DNA of 53,144 bases from Anoxybacillus sp. J5B_2022 (GCF_026847645.1 NZ_JAPSMC010000018.1:1-53144); one strand, 5' to 3'. Counted from the first letter of the stretch, positions 1 through 10,617 are shown. Program-made: numbers and translations. The notes: generated by a model from the sequence alone, not told the origin.

Positions 1-32
1 TTATATTTATTTTAATATTTTTCAATATTTGT

Positions 33-38
33 TATAAT
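33..38 (+). promoter_or_regulatory. -10 box of the first small gene
   Basis: A consensus TATAAT lies about 40 nt before the start codon at 79. The -35 region is only AT-rich with no good match, so just the -10 is called. The surrounding sequence is very AT-rich, which makes chance matches common. Confidence 0.35.
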
Positions 39-78
39 GATGGTTGCAAAGATAATTTTTAAATAATAAGGGGTTTAT

Positions 79-477
79 ATGGAAAATAAAAATGAAGATT
101 TGATAATTAAGAAAACTAAACAAAATACTTTAGCTGGCTGCCTTATTGTTTTATTAGTATTAGCCGGTATTGTTTCCTATTTTATTTACCATTTTATGTT
201 TTCTATGTCTAATTTACCAAAAGGTGAATTTATTAGTAAATTTGATTCCCCTAATAAAACATACACTATTGAAATATATAGAGTAGATAGTGGCGCCACT
301 ACTTCGTATTCTATTAGGGGTGAACTTGTTAATAATAAAAGTAATAAGAGAAAAAATATTTATTGGGCGTATAAAATCGATAAAGCTATTGTAGAATGGG
401 AAAGTAACTATGTAGTTGTAATTAATGGGGAAAGGCTAGATGTTAGAAAAGATGTGTATGATTGGAGAAGGAAGTAA
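79..477 (+). CDS. Small membrane-anchored protein, DUF5412-like
   Basis: A 132-aa protein. Residues 1-16 are charged and cytoplasmic-type, about 17-42 form one hydrophobic transmembrane helix, and the remaining 90 residues look like a small extracellular beta-rich domain with alternating polar and hydrophobic residues. The start ATG is preceded by AAGGGG at proper spacing. The pattern (short N-tail, one helix, a segment LPKGEFI followed by DSPN and YTIEIYR) resembles the DUF5412 family of uncharacterised Bacillaceae proteins; that assignment is from memory. The gene is clearly more AT-rich than most of the window and lies next to transposase debris, so it may be an acquired island gene. No function can be given. 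Confidence 0.75.
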   Translation: MENKNEDLIIKKTKQNTLAGCLIVLLVLAGIVSYFIYHFMFSMSNLPKGEFISKFDSPNKTYTIEIYRVDSGATTSYSIRGELVNNKSNKRKNIYWAYKIDKAIVEWESNYVVVINGERLDVRKDVYDWRRK

Positions 478-537
478 ATACTATGTATTATCACGCGTGT
501 TGATTAACCAGTAATATCCATAAACATCATAGAAAAA

Positions 538-594
538 AGAGCACCTTTCCTGTAGAATGTAAGTAGCTACACAAACAAACTCAGGAGGTGCTCT
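538..594 (+). promoter_or_regulatory. Hairpin masking the ribosome site of a transposase remnant
   Basis: AGAGCACCT (538-546) pairs exactly with AGGTGCTCT (586-594), and the right arm includes part of the ribosome-binding site AGGAGGTG (583-590) of the ORF at 597. Many insertion sequences carry such a stem near the transposase start to block translation of read-through transcripts from outside. That role is inferred here. Confidence 0.5.
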
Positions 595-596
595 CC

Positions 597-707
597 ATGA
601 ACAAGCATACCACACTCCCAAATTTGATGCAAAAAATTGTTTCTGATAGATTGAGTCAAGAGTTTGTGGGAGTTTTTTTGATATTCCGATTATCTGGATA
701 TATTTGA
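597..707 (+). pseudogene. Transposase 5' remnant
   Basis: A strong ribosome site (AGGAGG, 8 nt spacing) precedes an ATG and an open stretch of 36 codons. It begins MNKHTTLPNLMQKIVSD, which looks like the amino end of an IS4-type DDE transposase of Geobacillus/Anoxybacillus elements. After about 17 codons the reading turns into unrelated sequence and stops. No remaining catalytic region is visible. This is best read as the left end of an insertion sequence whose body has been deleted. The IS family is from memory and uncertain. Confidence 0.45.
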
Positions 708-778
708 TTGGAATAACCTAGTTTTTGTAAGCATTTTCTAATTCTCTCATCCTGTTTTCGTTCCCTTTTTTCCCTTTT

Positions 779-898
779 TTAAAAACCTTTCAATGCCTTC
801 AACGCTTCATAAATAGGCGTTCCACACGACTGTTGGAGATAGCGAATATTGCCGCGTACCACTTCCGCCACCTTTGCTTCTACCTTCTTGGTTCCTTT
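779..898 (-). pseudogene. Coding-like remnant directly after the chemoreceptor stop
   Basis: Directly after the chemoreceptor stop codon (899-901) the same frame stays open for 39 more codons. It ends ...SCGTPIYEALKALKGF then TAA, with coding-like GC-richer codons in an otherwise AT-rich gap. No start codon or ribosome site is seen. It could be the tail of a lost gene or transposase, or a true chemoreceptor extension cut off by a stop. Low confidence, since 39 codons can stay open by chance. Confidence 0.25.
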
Positions 899-2563
899 CT
901 ATCGAAATTTATCCGTCTGAAACTTCTCCATCACCGCTTGTAGTTCATCGGTCAATTGCCGCATCATTGTCACTTTTTCTGCCATATTTTCAAACGCGGT
1001 AAGCTGTTCAGACATGGAAGCCGCAATTTCTTCGCTGCCAGCTGCTGATTCTTCTACAACCGCACTAATGCTCTCGACGTTTTGCAACACTTGCTCGCCT
1101 AGCTGCTTCGATGCCGCTACCGCTGTCACCAATGAATGAATATCGCTCGAAATACCAGCAACTTTCGTTTCAATTTCAGCAAACGCCGAAGCGGTCGCCT
1201 CAAGCGACTGCGATTGCTGCTCCGCAATTTTCACTCCTTGCGCCACAGCAGAAGATACAGATACGACACCGTGCTTAATCTGGGAAACGGTCGCAAAAAT
1301 TTGCTTCGTCGCCTGCCCGGATTGTTCCGCCAATTTGCGCACTTCTTCCGCAACGACCGCAAATCCTTTTCCTGCTTCCCCTGCTCGCGCTGCCTCAATT
1401 GCCGCATTTAACGCCAGCAAATTCGTCTGCTCCGCAATGTCCGCTACAGCCTTGGCCATTTGCTCGATGTTTGCAGCATATCTTGTAAACTCATTCGTTG
1501 CCTTCTCAATTAACGCAGTTGCCTCAGCGTTATCACGAATACATTTCCCTTGCTGTTCAATCGCCATCTGCCCGTTACGAATCGCCTCAACTGCCATCTC
1601 GCTATATTGTGCCGTTTGCTCCGTCCTTTCCACTGTTTGTGCAAACGTCTCATCCATCTTTTCAATGAGTAGTACGGCTTGTTGCAATTCTTCCGAAATG
1701 CTTTGCGCACCGGATGATAGTTCGTTAGTTGATACAGCCACTTGGCGATTAATTTCCGTTAACATTTGATTTTCTTTTTCAATTTCTTTCGCAAACGTTT
1801 CAACCTGCTTGCTGGCAGCGTCGACCGAATGAAGCAATCGCTGAAGTTCATCGACCATCGTATTGAACGCTGCGCTCAGTTCGCCAATTTCATCGTGATG
1901 CTTGTATGAAACGCGCTCCACCAGCAAATTGCCGCCCGCAATCTCTTTCGCATTGCTTGCTAGGAGCTCCATCGGCTTCGTAATGGAGCGGGTTAATCTT
2001 AAGCTGCTTCCTCCAGATAATAACAAGAGCACGAAGCTGCCGATGATTGCTGTCCAAACAACAAAACGAATTTGCGTCTGTAAATCCCGCTGCAGTTGGT
2101 TATAAAAATCGTTTGTGTACAACTGCAAAACATGCAAATCGTTAATCGCTCCTTCAATTCGTATCGCTTGTCGTCTCGTTTCGGATGCATCGCGGCTCTC
2201 CAGCGCTGCGAAAGAACGGGTATGTACATCCGCAAACTTTTGTTTCGCATTTTCTAACAAAACGCGGAACTCTTTTTGCTTTAAGATCTTGTCGAGTTTC
2301 TGTAGCAACTGTTCCGTTTCGTTGACTTGAGCGGTTACATCTTGCTTATTCCCCTCTGTCATATTATAGGCAAAGTTATTCAAGCTTTGTTTCGTCGCTT
2401 TCATGTTTGCTTGCGCTTGCTGCACCGTCAACAACATCGGAACAACATCTTTATTCATCGCTTGAATTGACAACATGTTCACAATAATAAATCCCATTAT
2501 GCCCATCGATAGTAAAATAGAAATAATCGAATGAAGCCAGAGTTTTTTTCGAAGCGTCATCAT
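899..2563 (-). CDS. Methyl-accepting chemotaxis protein
   Basis: A 554-aa transmembrane chemoreceptor that passes ligand signals to CheA/CheW. A TM helix lies at about residues 10-32, an extracellular helical domain at about 33-160 (four-helix-bundle size), a second TM at about 165-187, then a HAMP linker and a long coiled-coil signalling domain. The conserved tip is visible at about 375-415 ([18 protein letters not shown], then [16 protein letters not shown]). The start ATGATG follows GAAAAGGGG. It begins 11 nt after the stop of a BMP-type lipoprotein, so the two are almost certainly co-transcribed. This suggests that the lipoprotein delivers ligand to this receptor, or that both respond to the same solute. 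The ligand is unknown. Confidence 0.95.
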   Translation of the reverse strand: MMTLRKKLWLHSIISILLSMGIMGFIIVNMLSIQAMNKDVVPMLLTVQQAQANMKATKQSLNNFAYNMTEGNKQDVTAQVNETEQLLQKLDKILKQKEFRVLLENAKQKFADVHTRSFAALESRDASETRRQAIRIEGAINDLHVLQLYTNDFYNQLQRDLQTQIRFVVWTAIIGSFVLLLLSGGSSLRLTRSITKPMELLASNAKEIAGGNLLVERVSYKHHDEIGELSAAFNTMVDELQRLLHSVDAASKQVETFAKEIEKENQMLTEINRQVAVSTNELSSGAQSISEELQQAVLLIEKMDETFAQTVERTEQTAQYSEMAVEAIRNGQMAIEQQGKCIRDNAEATALIEKATNEFTRYAANIEQMAKAVADIAEQTNLLALNAAIEAARAGEAGKGFAVVAEEVRKLAEQSGQATKQIFATVSQIKHGVVSVSSAVAQGVKIAEQQSQSLEATASAFAEIETKVAGISSDIHSLVTAVAASKQLGEQVLQNVESISAVVEESAAGSEEIAASMSEQLTAFENMAEKVTMMRQLTDELQAVMEKFQTDKFR

Positions 2564-2574
2564 AATCCCCTTTT

Positions 2575-3552
2575 CTATTCATTCGTTGTGACTTCGCCAT
2601 TTTCAATTTTTTCTTTCCATTGCTCGACCAGTTTTTGCTGCGGTTCGCTCCATGGCACAACACGAATCGGCGCAAGACCAACCCCGTTTTCTTTCAATCC
2701 AAGTTGAACCGTTCCGCTTTCTAACTTTCCTTTCTCTACATATTGTTTTAAAACAGTGAATAACGCCACATCCACATTTTTGACCATCGATGTGACAACG
2801 GCTTTTTCCGCGTAAAAATATTGGTCGCTATCTACGCCAATAGCATAAACACCGTGCACTTCTGCTTCTTTTAGTGCACCAACTCCCGTAAACCCTGCCG
2901 CTGTATATACTATATCGCACCCTTTCGCAAACATTCCTTTTGCAATATTGGCTCCGAGTTTGTCATTCCCAAAATCGCCGGCATACACCACTTCGACAGC
3001 AGCGGCCGGTTTTAGCGCATGTACCCCTTTTTCAAACCCAACGGCAAATTTACGAATAAGCGGTACATCTGCCCCGCCGATAAATCCGATTTTATTCGTT
3101 TTTGTCGTCATCGCCGCGACAACCCCAGCAAGGAAGCTTCCTTCATCTTCTTTGAACGTAATGGATGTGACGTTTTTCAAATTCGACACAGAGTCAATTA
3201 AAATAAATTTTTGCTTCGGATATCGTTTCGCCACCTTTTCCAAATCTTGCTGCACCATAAATCCAAGCCCGATAACGATATCATTCCCTTCTTTCACTAA
3301 CTCCTCTAACCCTTGTTCATACGTTTTCGTTTCATGCAATTCCCGGTAGTCAAAAATGATACCTAATTCGTCACGCGCTTTTATTAATCCGCGAAAAGCA
3401 GAGTCGCTAAACGATTGATCGCCAAGTCCGACGTCAGACAACATAATCCCGACTTTTATCCGTTTTTTCGTTTTCACACTCTCCTGTGCCGAACAACCGG
3501 CAAAAAGGCTTACAACCATGATCATTGCCATGATAAGACGGAATCGTTTCAT
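2575..3552 (-). CDS. BMP/Med-family substrate-binding lipoprotein
   Basis: A lipoprotein of 325 aa. The signal peptide is [20 protein letters not shown], with the lipobox Cys at residue 20. The mature part has the periplasmic-binding fold of the basic membrane protein family (PnrA/TmpC/Med): a strand [10 protein letters not shown], then [18 protein letters not shown], and later [11 protein letters not shown]. Family members bind nucleosides or act as regulators (Med). The start at 3552 is chosen because it has a ribosome site (AAAGGACGAGG) and gives a proper signal peptide; an upstream in-frame start at 3600 would spoil it. No ABC permease or ATPase genes are adjacent. Instead a chemoreceptor follows 11 nt downstream, favouring a sensory rather than a transport role. 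Confidence 0.88.
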   Translation of the reverse strand: MKRFRLIMAMIMVVSLFAGCSAQESVKTKKRIKVGIMLSDVGLGDQSFSDSAFRGLIKARDELGIIFDYRELHETKTYEQGLEELVKEGNDIVIGLGFMVQQDLEKVAKRYPKQKFILIDSVSNLKNVTSITFKEDEGSFLAGVVAAMTTKTNKIGFIGGADVPLIRKFAVGFEKGVHALKPAAAVEVVYAGDFGNDKLGANIAKGMFAKGCDIVYTAAGFTGVGALKEAEVHGVYAIGVDSDQYFYAEKAVVTSMVKNVDVALFTVLKQYVEKGKLESGTVQLGLKENGVGLAPIRVVPWSEPQQKLVEQWKEKIENGEVTTNE

Positions 3553-3623
3553 CAGCCTCGTCCTTTCAATATAAATATGTCCACTATTTTTATCGGTCAT
3601 TTAGCAAAATATTTTTAGTTTTT

Positions 3624-3654
3624 CAAGAAAAAAAACGGAGCCTTGTTTGCTCCG
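3624..3654 (-). terminator. Terminator of yitL
   Basis: CGGAGC (3636-3641) pairs with GCTCCG (3649-3654). Read on the minus strand, the hairpin is followed by a run of eight T residues, directly downstream of the yitL stop. Confidence 0.8.
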
Positions 3655-3660
3655 CTTTAT

Positions 3661-4518
3661 TCACTCTTCTTCTTTTACGATATATGTCCATCCGTTTTCT
3701 TGATATACTTTTTTCGCTTTCATTAGACGGCCTAACGCTCGTTTGAAGGCTGCTTTGCTCATGTGGAAGCGCGCTTTGATATCGACTGGGTCGCTTTTAT
3801 CATGATACGGCATCGCTCCACCTCGGCTTTCTAAATAACGGTAAATCATGTCCGCATCTTCATCTAAACTTTCGTGTTTACGCGGAAGAAGCGACACGTT
3901 CACCGTCCCGTCTTCTTTCACGCCGATCACCCGTCCTTCGACGACTTCGCCAAGGCGCGGTTCTGTGCGGCGTTGCGATTCATGAATAAATCCGATATAG
4001 CCAACGTCAGAAATCATAAACGCCCCCGCTTTTATTAAACGATACACGCGGCCACGAATATTTTGATTAAACGCAGACTCCGTCGCTCTCACCGCTAGTT
4101 GCTTCATCACCTCATCTGTCGCTAGTTGTGCCAGCAGCCGTCCGCGCTTATCTGTTTTTAACGAACAATATAATTGATCTCCACGCTTTGGCCATAGCTC
4201 CGGAAGCGGCGGCAAATCATCGATCGATACGAGTACATCTTTCGAAATACCGATGTCGACAAACACACCAAGTTTCGGCACTATATCGACTACCTCGACC
4301 CAATCGTATGTATCGTTCGTAATTTTCGGCGTTTTCGTCGTGGCACATAGCCGCCCTTGATGGTCGTGGTACAAAAAGACCGTCACTTCTTCATCTACTG
4401 TAAGTGCATGTTCTGTTTCGCTCTTATGAAGCAACACTTCTTCCGTACCATCTGTCAAAAAATACCCAAACGGCACTTCTCGTTTTACTGTTAATGTCAT
4501 CATTTCTCCAGCTATCAT
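3661..4518 (-). CDS. yitL: S1-domain RNA-binding protein of the CvfB/YitL family
   Basis: A protein of 285 aa built of consecutive S1-like OB-fold domains with a C-terminal winged helix. Visible repeats are KREVPFGYFLTDG at the N-terminus, VVDIVPKLGVFVDIG in the middle and GRVIGVKEDGTVNVSLLPR near residue 220. CvfB (Staphylococcus) binds RNA and affects virulence gene expression; the role of YitL in Bacillus is unsettled. The start at 4518 has AAGGAAG at good spacing; an in-frame GTG at 4548 has no ribosome site. It is divergent from yitK, matching the yitJ-yitK-yitL neighbourhood of B. subtilis. Confidence 0.9.
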   Translation of the reverse strand: MIAGEMMTLTVKREVPFGYFLTDGTEEVLLHKSETEHALTVDEEVTVFLYHDHQGRLCATTKTPKITNDTYDWVEVVDIVPKLGVFVDIGISKDVLVSIDDLPPLPELWPKRGDQLYCSLKTDKRGRLLAQLATDEVMKQLAVRATESAFNQNIRGRVYRLIKAGAFMISDVGYIGFIHESQRRTEPRLGEVVEGRVIGVKEDGTVNVSLLPRKHESLDEDADMIYRYLESRGGAMPYHDKSDPVDIKARFHMSKAAFKRALGRLMKAKKVYQENGWTYIVKEEE

Positions 4519-4537
4519 GGTGGCATCTTCCTTTTTA

Positions 4538-4566
4538 TTGTTTCTCACGCTACATTTTACTATAAT
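4538..4566 (+). promoter_or_regulatory. SigmaA-type promoter of yitK
   Basis: TTGTTT (4538-4543), a 17-bp spacer, then a perfect TATAAT (4561-4566), about 37 nt before the yitK start. The -35 is weak, the -10 strong. Confidence 0.6.
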
Positions 4567-4602
4567 AAAAACAAAATGACCAAATCTTGTTGGAGGTAAT
4601 AT

Positions 4603-5094
4603 ATGTCGAAAGAAAGTTCATTTGATATCGTATCCAAAGTAGACCTTTCTGAAGTCACCAATGCGGTAAATATTGCGTTAAAAGAAATTCAAAACCGCTA
4701 TGACTTCAAAGGCAGCAAAAGCGACATTTCGCTCGAAAAAGATGAGCTCATTTTAATTTCCGATGACGAGTTTAAACTTGAACAATTAAAAGACGTATTA
4801 ATTGGTAAACTTATCAAGCGCGGTGTTCCGACGAAAAACATTCAATACGGGAAAATCGAGCCCGCCTCTGGCGGAACGGTGCGCCAACGTGCGAAACTCG
4901 TCCAAGGCATTGACAAAGACAACGCAAAAAAAATTAACACCATCATTAAAAACACAGGCCTAAAAGTAAAAAGCCAAATTCAAGAAGATCAAATTCGCGT
5001 CAGCGGCAAAAGCAAAGACGACTTGCAAAAAGTAATCGCCGCCATCCGCGAAGCCGACTTGCCAATTGATGTGCAATTTGTAAACTATCGCTAA
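4603..5094 (+). CDS. yitK: YajQ-family nucleotide-binding protein
   Basis: A 163-aa protein, the usual family length. It begins [18 protein letters not shown], has the characteristic [12 protein letters not shown] near residue 35, and a second half with the same ferredoxin-like fold ([20 protein letters not shown]). YajQ proteins bind nucleotides, and a Xanthomonas member binds cyclic di-GMP; the function in Bacillus is not established. The ribosome site GGAGG lies 7 nt before the ATG. It is monocistronic, with its own promoter and a terminator directly after the stop. Confidence 0.92.
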   Translation: MSKESSFDIVSKVDLSEVTNAVNIALKEIQNRYDFKGSKSDISLEKDELILISDDEFKLEQLKDVLIGKLIKRGVPTKNIQYGKIEPASGGTVRQRAKLVQGIDKDNAKKINTIIKNTGLKVKSQIQEDQIRVSGKSKDDLQKVIAAIREADLPIDVQFVNYR

Positions 5095-5120
5095 GAAGGC
5101 GTTATGCCTTCTTTTCTTTT
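5094..5120 (+). terminator. Terminator of yitK
   Basis: AGAAGGC (5094-5100) and GCCTTCT (5106-5112) form a stem with a 5-nt loop, followed by a T-rich tract. Confidence 0.85.
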
Positions 5121-5134
5121 TCAAAAAAGAATAG

Positions 5135-5163
5135 TTGAATATTTCAAAAAAATCCGTTACATT
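5135..5163 (+). promoter_or_regulatory. Possible promoter of the S-box leader
   Basis: TTGAAT (5135-5140), a 17-bp spacer, then TACATT (5158-5163), with AT-rich sequence following. The riboswitch begins about 30 nt downstream. The -10 is a weak match; overlapping TATATA sequences are alternatives. Confidence 0.4.
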
Positions 5164-5198
5164 TATATATAAATATTTTTTACAACCGCATACGCAAT

Positions 5199-5337
5199 CT
5201 TATCGAGAGAGGGGGAGGGACTGGCCCGGTGAACCCTCAGCAACCTGACGCATGTCAAGGTGCTAATTCCAGACAAGCGATCCGCTTGAAAGATAAGAAG
5301 AAGAAAAAGAAAAGTCTTCTTCTTCGAAGGCTTTTTT
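5199..5337 (+). promoter_or_regulatory. SAM-I (S-box) riboswitch with terminator
   Basis: A classic S-box aptamer. P1 is CTTATC (5199-5204) with GATAAG (5292-5297). The core contains the conserved segments GAGGGACTGGCCC and CAACCTGAC, then AAGGTGCTAATTCC and TTGAAAGATAAG. The switch can be read: the antiterminator pairs AAGAAGAAG (5295-5303) with CTTCTTCTT (5316-5324), while the terminator pairs AGTCTTC (5313-5319) with GAAGGCT (5326-5332) before six T residues. SAM stabilises P1, frees the terminator and stops transcription of yitJ-metH. The leader ends just before the GTG start of yitJ. Confidence 0.96.
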
Positions 5338-5363
5338 ATTTTATAAGAAACGGGGGAACGCAC

Positions 5364-7214
5364 GTGGGTCTTTTAGAAGACGTCAAGAACCGAATCGTCC
5401 TCGCCGATGGAGCGATGGGAACGTTATTATACTCGCACGGCATCGATCGTTGCTTTGAAGAATTAAATCTATCAAAACCGGAGGAAATCGTTCATATTCA
5501 CGAAGCTTATATCGCTGCCGGCGCGGAAGTCATTCAAACGAATACGTACGGCGCCAATTATGTCAAGCTCGCTCGCTACGGGCTACAAGATGACGTCCAA
5601 GCAATTAACCGCGCCGCTGTCCAGCTCGCTAAACAAGCAGCAATGGGACGCGCCTACGTCCTCGGAACGATCGGGGGCTTGCGCAGCATTAACAAAAGCG
5701 CCATTACTCTTGAAGAAATAAAGCGCACATTCCGTGAGCAATTATACGTCCTTTTGCACGAAGATGTTGACGGATTGCTTTTAGAAACGTATTACGATTT
5801 AGAAGAATTAAAAACGGTGCTAGCCATTGCCCGAAAAGAAACAGATAAACCGATCATCGCCCACGTCACCTTGCACGACGTCGGCATTTTACAAGACGGC
5901 ACCCCACTAAGCGAAGCATTAACACAGCTTGAACAGCTTGGGGCTGATATCGTCGGGCTTAACTGCCATCTCGGCCCGTATCATATGATTCGCTCGCTTG
6001 AAGAAGTGCCGTTGCCAAATCAAGCGTTCCTTTCTGCCTATCCGAACGCAAGCCTCCCTGATTATCGCGACGGCCGACTCGTCTATGAAACAAACGCGGA
6101 TTATTTTAAAGAAACCGCGTTAGCGTTTCGCGACCAAGGCGTTCGCTTAATCGGAGGCTGCTGCGGAACGACGCCAAAACATATTGAAGCAATGGCAAAA
6201 GCGTTAGTCGACCGGACACCTGTCCAACAAAAACACGTCAAACAGCGGACGCTCAGTATTTCCGTTCCAGCGCCATCAGAGCAAACGGAACCGCCGTTGC
6301 CAGACATCGTGCGCAAGCGCCGATCCGTCATCGTGGAGCTTGATCCGCCCAAAAAGCTAGGCATCACGAAATTTTTAGAAGGGGCACAAGCGCTCAAAGA
6401 AGCGAACATCGATGCGTTGACGCTCGCCGATAATTCATTAGCGACTCCGCGCATTAGCAACGTCGCCCTTGGTACGATCGTCAAACAACAAATCGGCGTT
6501 CGCCCACTCATTCATATTACGTGCCGCGACCGCAATTTAATCGGCTTGCAGTCGCATCTCATGGGCTTGCATACGCTCGGCATCACCGATGTGCTCGCCG
6601 TCACGGGCGATCCTTCAAAAATCGGTGATTTTCCTGGCGCAACGTCCGTCTATGATTTGTCATCGTTCGATTTAATTCAGCTCATTCGCCAGTTTAACGA
6701 AGGCTTATCGTATTCCGGACAGCCGCTCGGGCAAAAAACAAAGTTCTCCATCGCGGCCGCCTTTAATCCAAACGTGCGGCATTTAGACAAAGCGGTGCAA
6801 CGGCTTGAGAAAAAGATTCAATGTGGCGCGCATTATTTTATTACGCAGCCGCTCTATTCAGAAAAACAAATCGAAGCCGTATATGAAGCAACGAAACATT
6901 TAAATACACCAATTTATATCGGCATTATGCCGCTGACAAGCGCGCGCAACGCCGAATTCCTTCACCATGAAGTGCCGGGCATCACGTTATCGGACAACAT
7001 TCGCGCCCGGATGGCCGCTTGTGCCAACGATCCGATTCAATCAACAAAAGAAGGAATCGCTATCGCTAAATCATTGATCGATGCTGCCTTTGATCTATTT
7101 AACGGCATTTACTTAATTACGCCGTTTTTACGCTACGAAATGACCGTCGAGCTCGCTCAATACGTCCACCAAAAAGAGCAGGCGGCAAAAGAAAGGAAGG
7201 TGCTTCATGGCTAA
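5364..7214 (+). CDS. yitJ: Bifunctional homocysteine S-methyltransferase / methylenetetrahydrofolate reductase
   Basis: A 616-aa fusion. Residues 1-300 are a homocysteine-binding TIM barrel (ADGAMGTLL near the start; zinc Cys ligands in GLNCHLG near 200 and GGCCGTT near 264). Residues about 330-616 are a 5,10-methylene-THF reductase barrel ([12 protein letters not shown], then [11 protein letters not shown] and FITQPLYSE). It produces methyl-THF for the downstream MetH and may itself methylate homocysteine. The GTG start at 5364 follows GGGGGAACGCAC and gives the conserved MGLLEDV amino end; longer in-frame readings run back through the riboswitch and are not used. It overlaps metH by 8 nt, so the pair forms one SAM-controlled operon. 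Confidence 0.95.
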   Translation: MGLLEDVKNRIVLADGAMGTLLYSHGIDRCFEELNLSKPEEIVHIHEAYIAAGAEVIQTNTYGANYVKLARYGLQDDVQAINRAAVQLAKQAAMGRAYVLGTIGGLRSINKSAITLEEIKRTFREQLYVLLHEDVDGLLLETYYDLEELKTVLAIARKETDKPIIAHVTLHDVGILQDGTPLSEALTQLEQLGADIVGLNCHLGPYHMIRSLEEVPLPNQAFLSAYPNASLPDYRDGRLVYETNADYFKETALAFRDQGVRLIGGCCGTTPKHIEAMAKALVDRTPVQQKHVKQRTLSISVPAPSEQTEPPLPDIVRKRRSVIVELDPPKKLGITKFLEGAQALKEANIDALTLADNSLATPRISNVALGTIVKQQIGVRPLIHITCRDRNLIGLQSHLMGLHTLGITDVLAVTGDPSKIGDFPGATSVYDLSSFDLIQLIRQFNEGLSYSGQPLGQKTKFSIAAAFNPNVRHLDKAVQRLEKKIQCGAHYFITQPLYSEKQIEAVYEATKHLNTPIYIGIMPLTSARNAEFLHHEVPGITLSDNIRARMAACANDPIQSTKEGIAIAKSLIDAAFDLFNGIYLITPFLRYEMTVELAQYVHQKEQAAKERKVLHG

Positions 7215-10200
7215 CCAACAGCTATACGAACAACTACAAAAGAAAATTTTAATTATTGACGGAGCAATGGGAACGATGATTCAAAGCGCCGGATTAACAG
7301 CTGCTGATTTCGGCGGCGAGGAATACGAAGGATGCAACGAGTATTTGTCGCTTACCGCTCCACACGTGATCGAACGCATTCACGAAGCTTATTTAGAAGC
7401 AGGGGCAGACATTGTCGAAACGAATACATTTGGCGCTACGAACATCGTTCTCGATGAATACGGCCTCGGTCATTTGGCGCTTGAACTGAACATTCAAGCA
7501 GCAAAATTAGCTAAACAAGCTGCCGAAAAATACTCAACCTCCACTTGGCCGCGCTTTGTCGCCGGCTCAATGGGACCGACGACAAAAACATTATCGGTCA
7601 CTGGCGGCACGACGTTTGCGCAACTCGTTGCCGCTTATGAAGAACAGGCGCGCGGACTGCTGATCGGCGGCGTCGACCTGCTTCTTTTAGAAACGTGCCA
7701 AGATACGTTAAACGTCAAAGCCGGATTTATCGGTATTTCCGAAGCGTTTAAAAAGCTTGGAAAACGCGTGCCAATTATGATTTCCGGAACGATTGAGCCG
7801 ATGGGAACGACGCTAGCCGGACAAACGATCGAGTCGTTTTTTATCTCCGTCCAACATATGAAACCGTTCGCGGTCGGATTGAACTGTGCGACCGGCCCGG
7901 AATTTATGACCGATCATTTGCGCTCGCTTGCCCAGTTAGCCAACACCGCCGTCAGCTGTTATCCGAACGCCGGCCTTCCGGATGAAGAAGGGCATTACCA
8001 CGAAACGCCGGAGATGCTTGCGAAAAAAATCCAGCGCTTTGCCGAAAAAGGTTGGATTAACATCGTTGGCGGCTGTTGCGGAACGACGCCCGATCATATT
8101 CGCGCCATCGCCGAAGCGGTCCGTGATCTTCCACCTCGGGAAATTCCGGCATCGTTTGACATGCACGCCGTTTCCGGAATCGACCCGCTCCTTTATGATG
8201 AAACGATGCGGCCGCTTTTTGTCGGTGAACGGACGAACGTCATCGGTTCGCGTAAATTTAAGCGGCTCATCGCTGAAGGAAAATATGAAGAAGCGGCGGA
8301 AATCGCCCGCGCACAAGTGAAAAATGGCGCGCACGTCATCGACATTTGCTTAGCCGATCCGGACCGCGACGAAAAAGAAGACATGGAACAATTCATCCAG
8401 CAAGTCGTCAAAAAAGTAAAAGTGCCGCTTGTGATCGACTCCACCGATGAGAAAGTGATCGAATGTGCTCTTTCCTACTCACAAGGAAAAGCGATTATTA
8501 ACTCGATTAACTTAGAAGACGGCGAAGAGCGGTTTGAAAAAATTGTCCCGCTTATTCACAAATACGGCGCTGCGGTCGTTGTCGGCACGATCGATGAACA
8601 AGGAATGGCGGTTCATGCCGAACGAAAACTCGAAATCGCCTTGCGCTCATACGATTTGCTCGTCAACAAATACGGCTTATCGCCGCACGACATCATTTTT
8701 GACCCGCTTGTGTTTCCGGTCGGCACAGGCGATGAACAATATATCGGCGCCGCCAAAGAAACGATTGAAGGCATCCGTCTCATTAAAGAACGGCTTCCGC
8801 ACTGTTTAACGATGCTCGGTATCAGCAACGTTTCATTCGGCTTGCCGCCGGTCGGACGCGAAATTTTAAACTCCGTCTTTTTGTATCATTGCACACAAGC
8901 CGGACTCGATTATGCGATTGTCAATACGGAAAAATTAGAACGGTTTGCTTCCATTCCAGAAGAAGAAGTAAAAATGGCCGAAGCACTTCTATTCCACACA
9001 AACGACGAAACGTTGAACACGTTCATTCAATTTTATCGTGACAAAACGAAAGAAACGAAAAAAGCGAACGAAAACTTAACGCTGGAAGAGCGGCTTGCAA
9101 ACTATGTCGTCGAAGGCACAAAAGAAGGATTGTTTGCCGATTTAGAATTGGCGCTACAAACGTACAAAAGCCCGCTTGATATCATTAACGGGCCGCTCAT
9201 GGCCGGCATGGATGAAGTCGGGCGATTGTTTAATGATAACCAGCTGATCGTAGCCGAAGTATTGCAAAGCGCAGAAGTGATGAAAGCAGCCGTCGCTTTT
9301 CTAGAGCCACATATGGAAAAAACGGAAACAAGTACAAAAGGAAAAGTGATACTAGCAACAGTCAAAGGCGATGTTCATGACATCGGCAAAAACTTAGTCG
9401 ACATCATTTTAAGCAACAACGGCTTTCACGTCGTCGATTTAGGCATTAAAGTAACGCCACAGCAGCTCATTGAAGCGGTGCGGGCCGAACAGCCGGACAT
9501 GATCGGATTATCCGGGCTTCTCGTCAAATCGGCGCAGCAAATGGTGCTCACCGCCCAAGATTTAAAGCAGGCGGGCATTTCGCTGCCGATTTTGGTGGGC
9601 GGCGCGGCGCTGTCACGGAAGTTTACGGAAAATAAAATTGCGCCTGAATATGACGGCATTGTGCTCTATGCGAAAGATGCGATGGACGGATTGGCGCTGG
9701 CAAATCGTCTACAACAAAACGAAATAGAATATGAACGAAAAGAAAGAAGCAGCCCTATATCAAAACAAACGACGCTAACAGCTACGCTCGTTCGCTCGAA
9801 CGTTTCTACCACCGTTCCTGTTTTTGTGCCGACTGATCTAGAGCGCCATGTGTTAAAAGACGTACCGCTTGCCCATATCGAGCCGTACATTAACTGGCAA
9901 ATGCTGCTCGGTCACCATCTCGGCTTAAAAGGAAACGTGAAAAAACTGCTTGCGGAGCAAGACGAGAAAGCGGTCATGCTGAAACAACTTTTAGATGATC
10001 TTCTTTCGGAAGCAAAACGGCAACAGTGGATCACGCCAGCGGTTGTATATCAATTTTTTCCAGCTCAAAGCGATGGCAACAAAATCTACATTTATTCTCC
10101 AGCGGACAACAAAACGATCATTGAAACGTTCGAGTTTCCGCGGCAGCCGAAAGAGCCATACCTTTGTTTGGCAGACTATTTAAAATCCGTCGACAGCGGC

Positions 10201-10617
10201 CAAATCGATTATGTCGGCCTATTTGCCGTCACCGCAGGAAAAGGAATTCGCGAACTCGCACAGCGTTGGAAAGAAAGCGGTCAGTTTTTGAAAAGCCACG
10301 CGATTCAAGCGTTGGCGCTTGAAGTTGCCGAAGGATTGGCCGAGCGCACGCACCAGGTAATGCGCGACCGCTGGGGCTTCCCAGACGATCCGGACTTTAC
10401 AATGGAGGAGCGTTTTGCGGCAAAATATCAAGGGCAGCGCTTCTCATTCGGCTATCCAGCTTGCCCAAATTTAGAAGATCAAGAAAAACTATTCCGTCTC
10501 TTGCATCCTGAAGAAATTGGCATTCATTTAACGGAAGGATTTATGATGGAGCCGGAAGCATCCGTATCCGCGATCGTTTTCGCTCATCCGGAAGCGCGAT
10601 ATTTCAATGTATTGTGA
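7207..10617 (+). CDS. metH: Cobalamin-dependent methionine synthase
   Basis: A full-length enzyme of 1136 aa that transfers the methyl group of methyl-THF to homocysteine through cobalamin. The domains in order: homocysteine barrel at 1-310 (zinc Cys in GLNCATGP and GGCCGTT), pterin barrel at about 325-600 ([14 protein letters not shown]), four-helix cap at about 620-700, B12-binding domain with the axial histidine in GDVHDIGKN near 722, and C-terminal SAM-binding reactivation domain from about 860 ([10 protein letters not shown], then [11 protein letters not shown]). The start overlaps the end of yitJ. All catalytic ligands are present. B. subtilis uses the B12-independent MetE, so this strain should need cobalamin for this route. 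Confidence 0.97.
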   Translation: MANQQLYEQLQKKILIIDGAMGTMIQSAGLTAADFGGEEYEGCNEYLSLTAPHVIERIHEAYLEAGADIVETNTFGATNIVLDEYGLGHLALELNIQAAKLAKQAAEKYSTSTWPRFVAGSMGPTTKTLSVTGGTTFAQLVAAYEEQARGLLIGGVDLLLLETCQDTLNVKAGFIGISEAFKKLGKRVPIMISGTIEPMGTTLAGQTIESFFISVQHMKPFAVGLNCATGPEFMTDHLRSLAQLANTAVSCYPNAGLPDEEGHYHETPEMLAKKIQRFAEKGWINIVGGCCGTTPDHIRAIAEAVRDLPPREIPASFDMHAVSGIDPLLYDETMRPLFVGERTNVIGSRKFKRLIAEGKYEEAAEIARAQVKNGAHVIDICLADPDRDEKEDMEQFIQQVVKKVKVPLVIDSTDEKVIECALSYSQGKAIINSINLEDGEERFEKIVPLIHKYGAAVVVGTIDEQGMAVHAERKLEIALRSYDLLVNKYGLSPHDIIFDPLVFPVGTGDEQYIGAAKETIEGIRLIKERLPHCLTMLGISNVSFGLPPVGREILNSVFLYHCTQAGLDYAIVNTEKLERFASIPEEEVKMAEALLFHTNDETLNTFIQFYRDKTKETKKANENLTLEERLANYVVEGTKEGLFADLELALQTYKSPLDIINGPLMAGMDEVGRLFNDNQLIVAEVLQSAEVMKAAVAFLEPHMEKTETSTKGKVILATVKGDVHDIGKNLVDIILSNNGFHVVDLGIKVTPQQLIEAVRAEQPDMIGLSGLLVKSAQQMVLTAQDLKQAGISLPILVGGAALSRKFTENKIAPEYDGIVLYAKDAMDGLALANRLQQNEIEYERKERSSPISKQTTLTATLVRSNVSTTVPVFVPTDLERHVLKDVPLAHIEPYINWQMLLGHHLGLKGNVKKLLAEQDEKAVMLKQLLDDLLSEAKRQQWITPAVVYQFFPAQSDGNKIYIYSPADNKTIIETFEFPRQPKEPYLCLADYLKSVDSGQIDYVGLFAVTAGKGIRELAQRWKESGQFLKSHAIQALALEVAEGLAERTHQVMRDRWGFPDDPDFTMEERFAAKYQGQRFSFGYPACPNLEDQEKLFRLLHPEEIGIHLTEGFMMEPEASVSAIVFAHPEARYFNVL

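Noticed and set aside
5229-5363. A longer amino end of YitJ beginning at 5229
   Set aside because: It would be encoded inside the S-box aptamer and terminator. The GTG at 5364 has a ribosome site and the conserved first residues.
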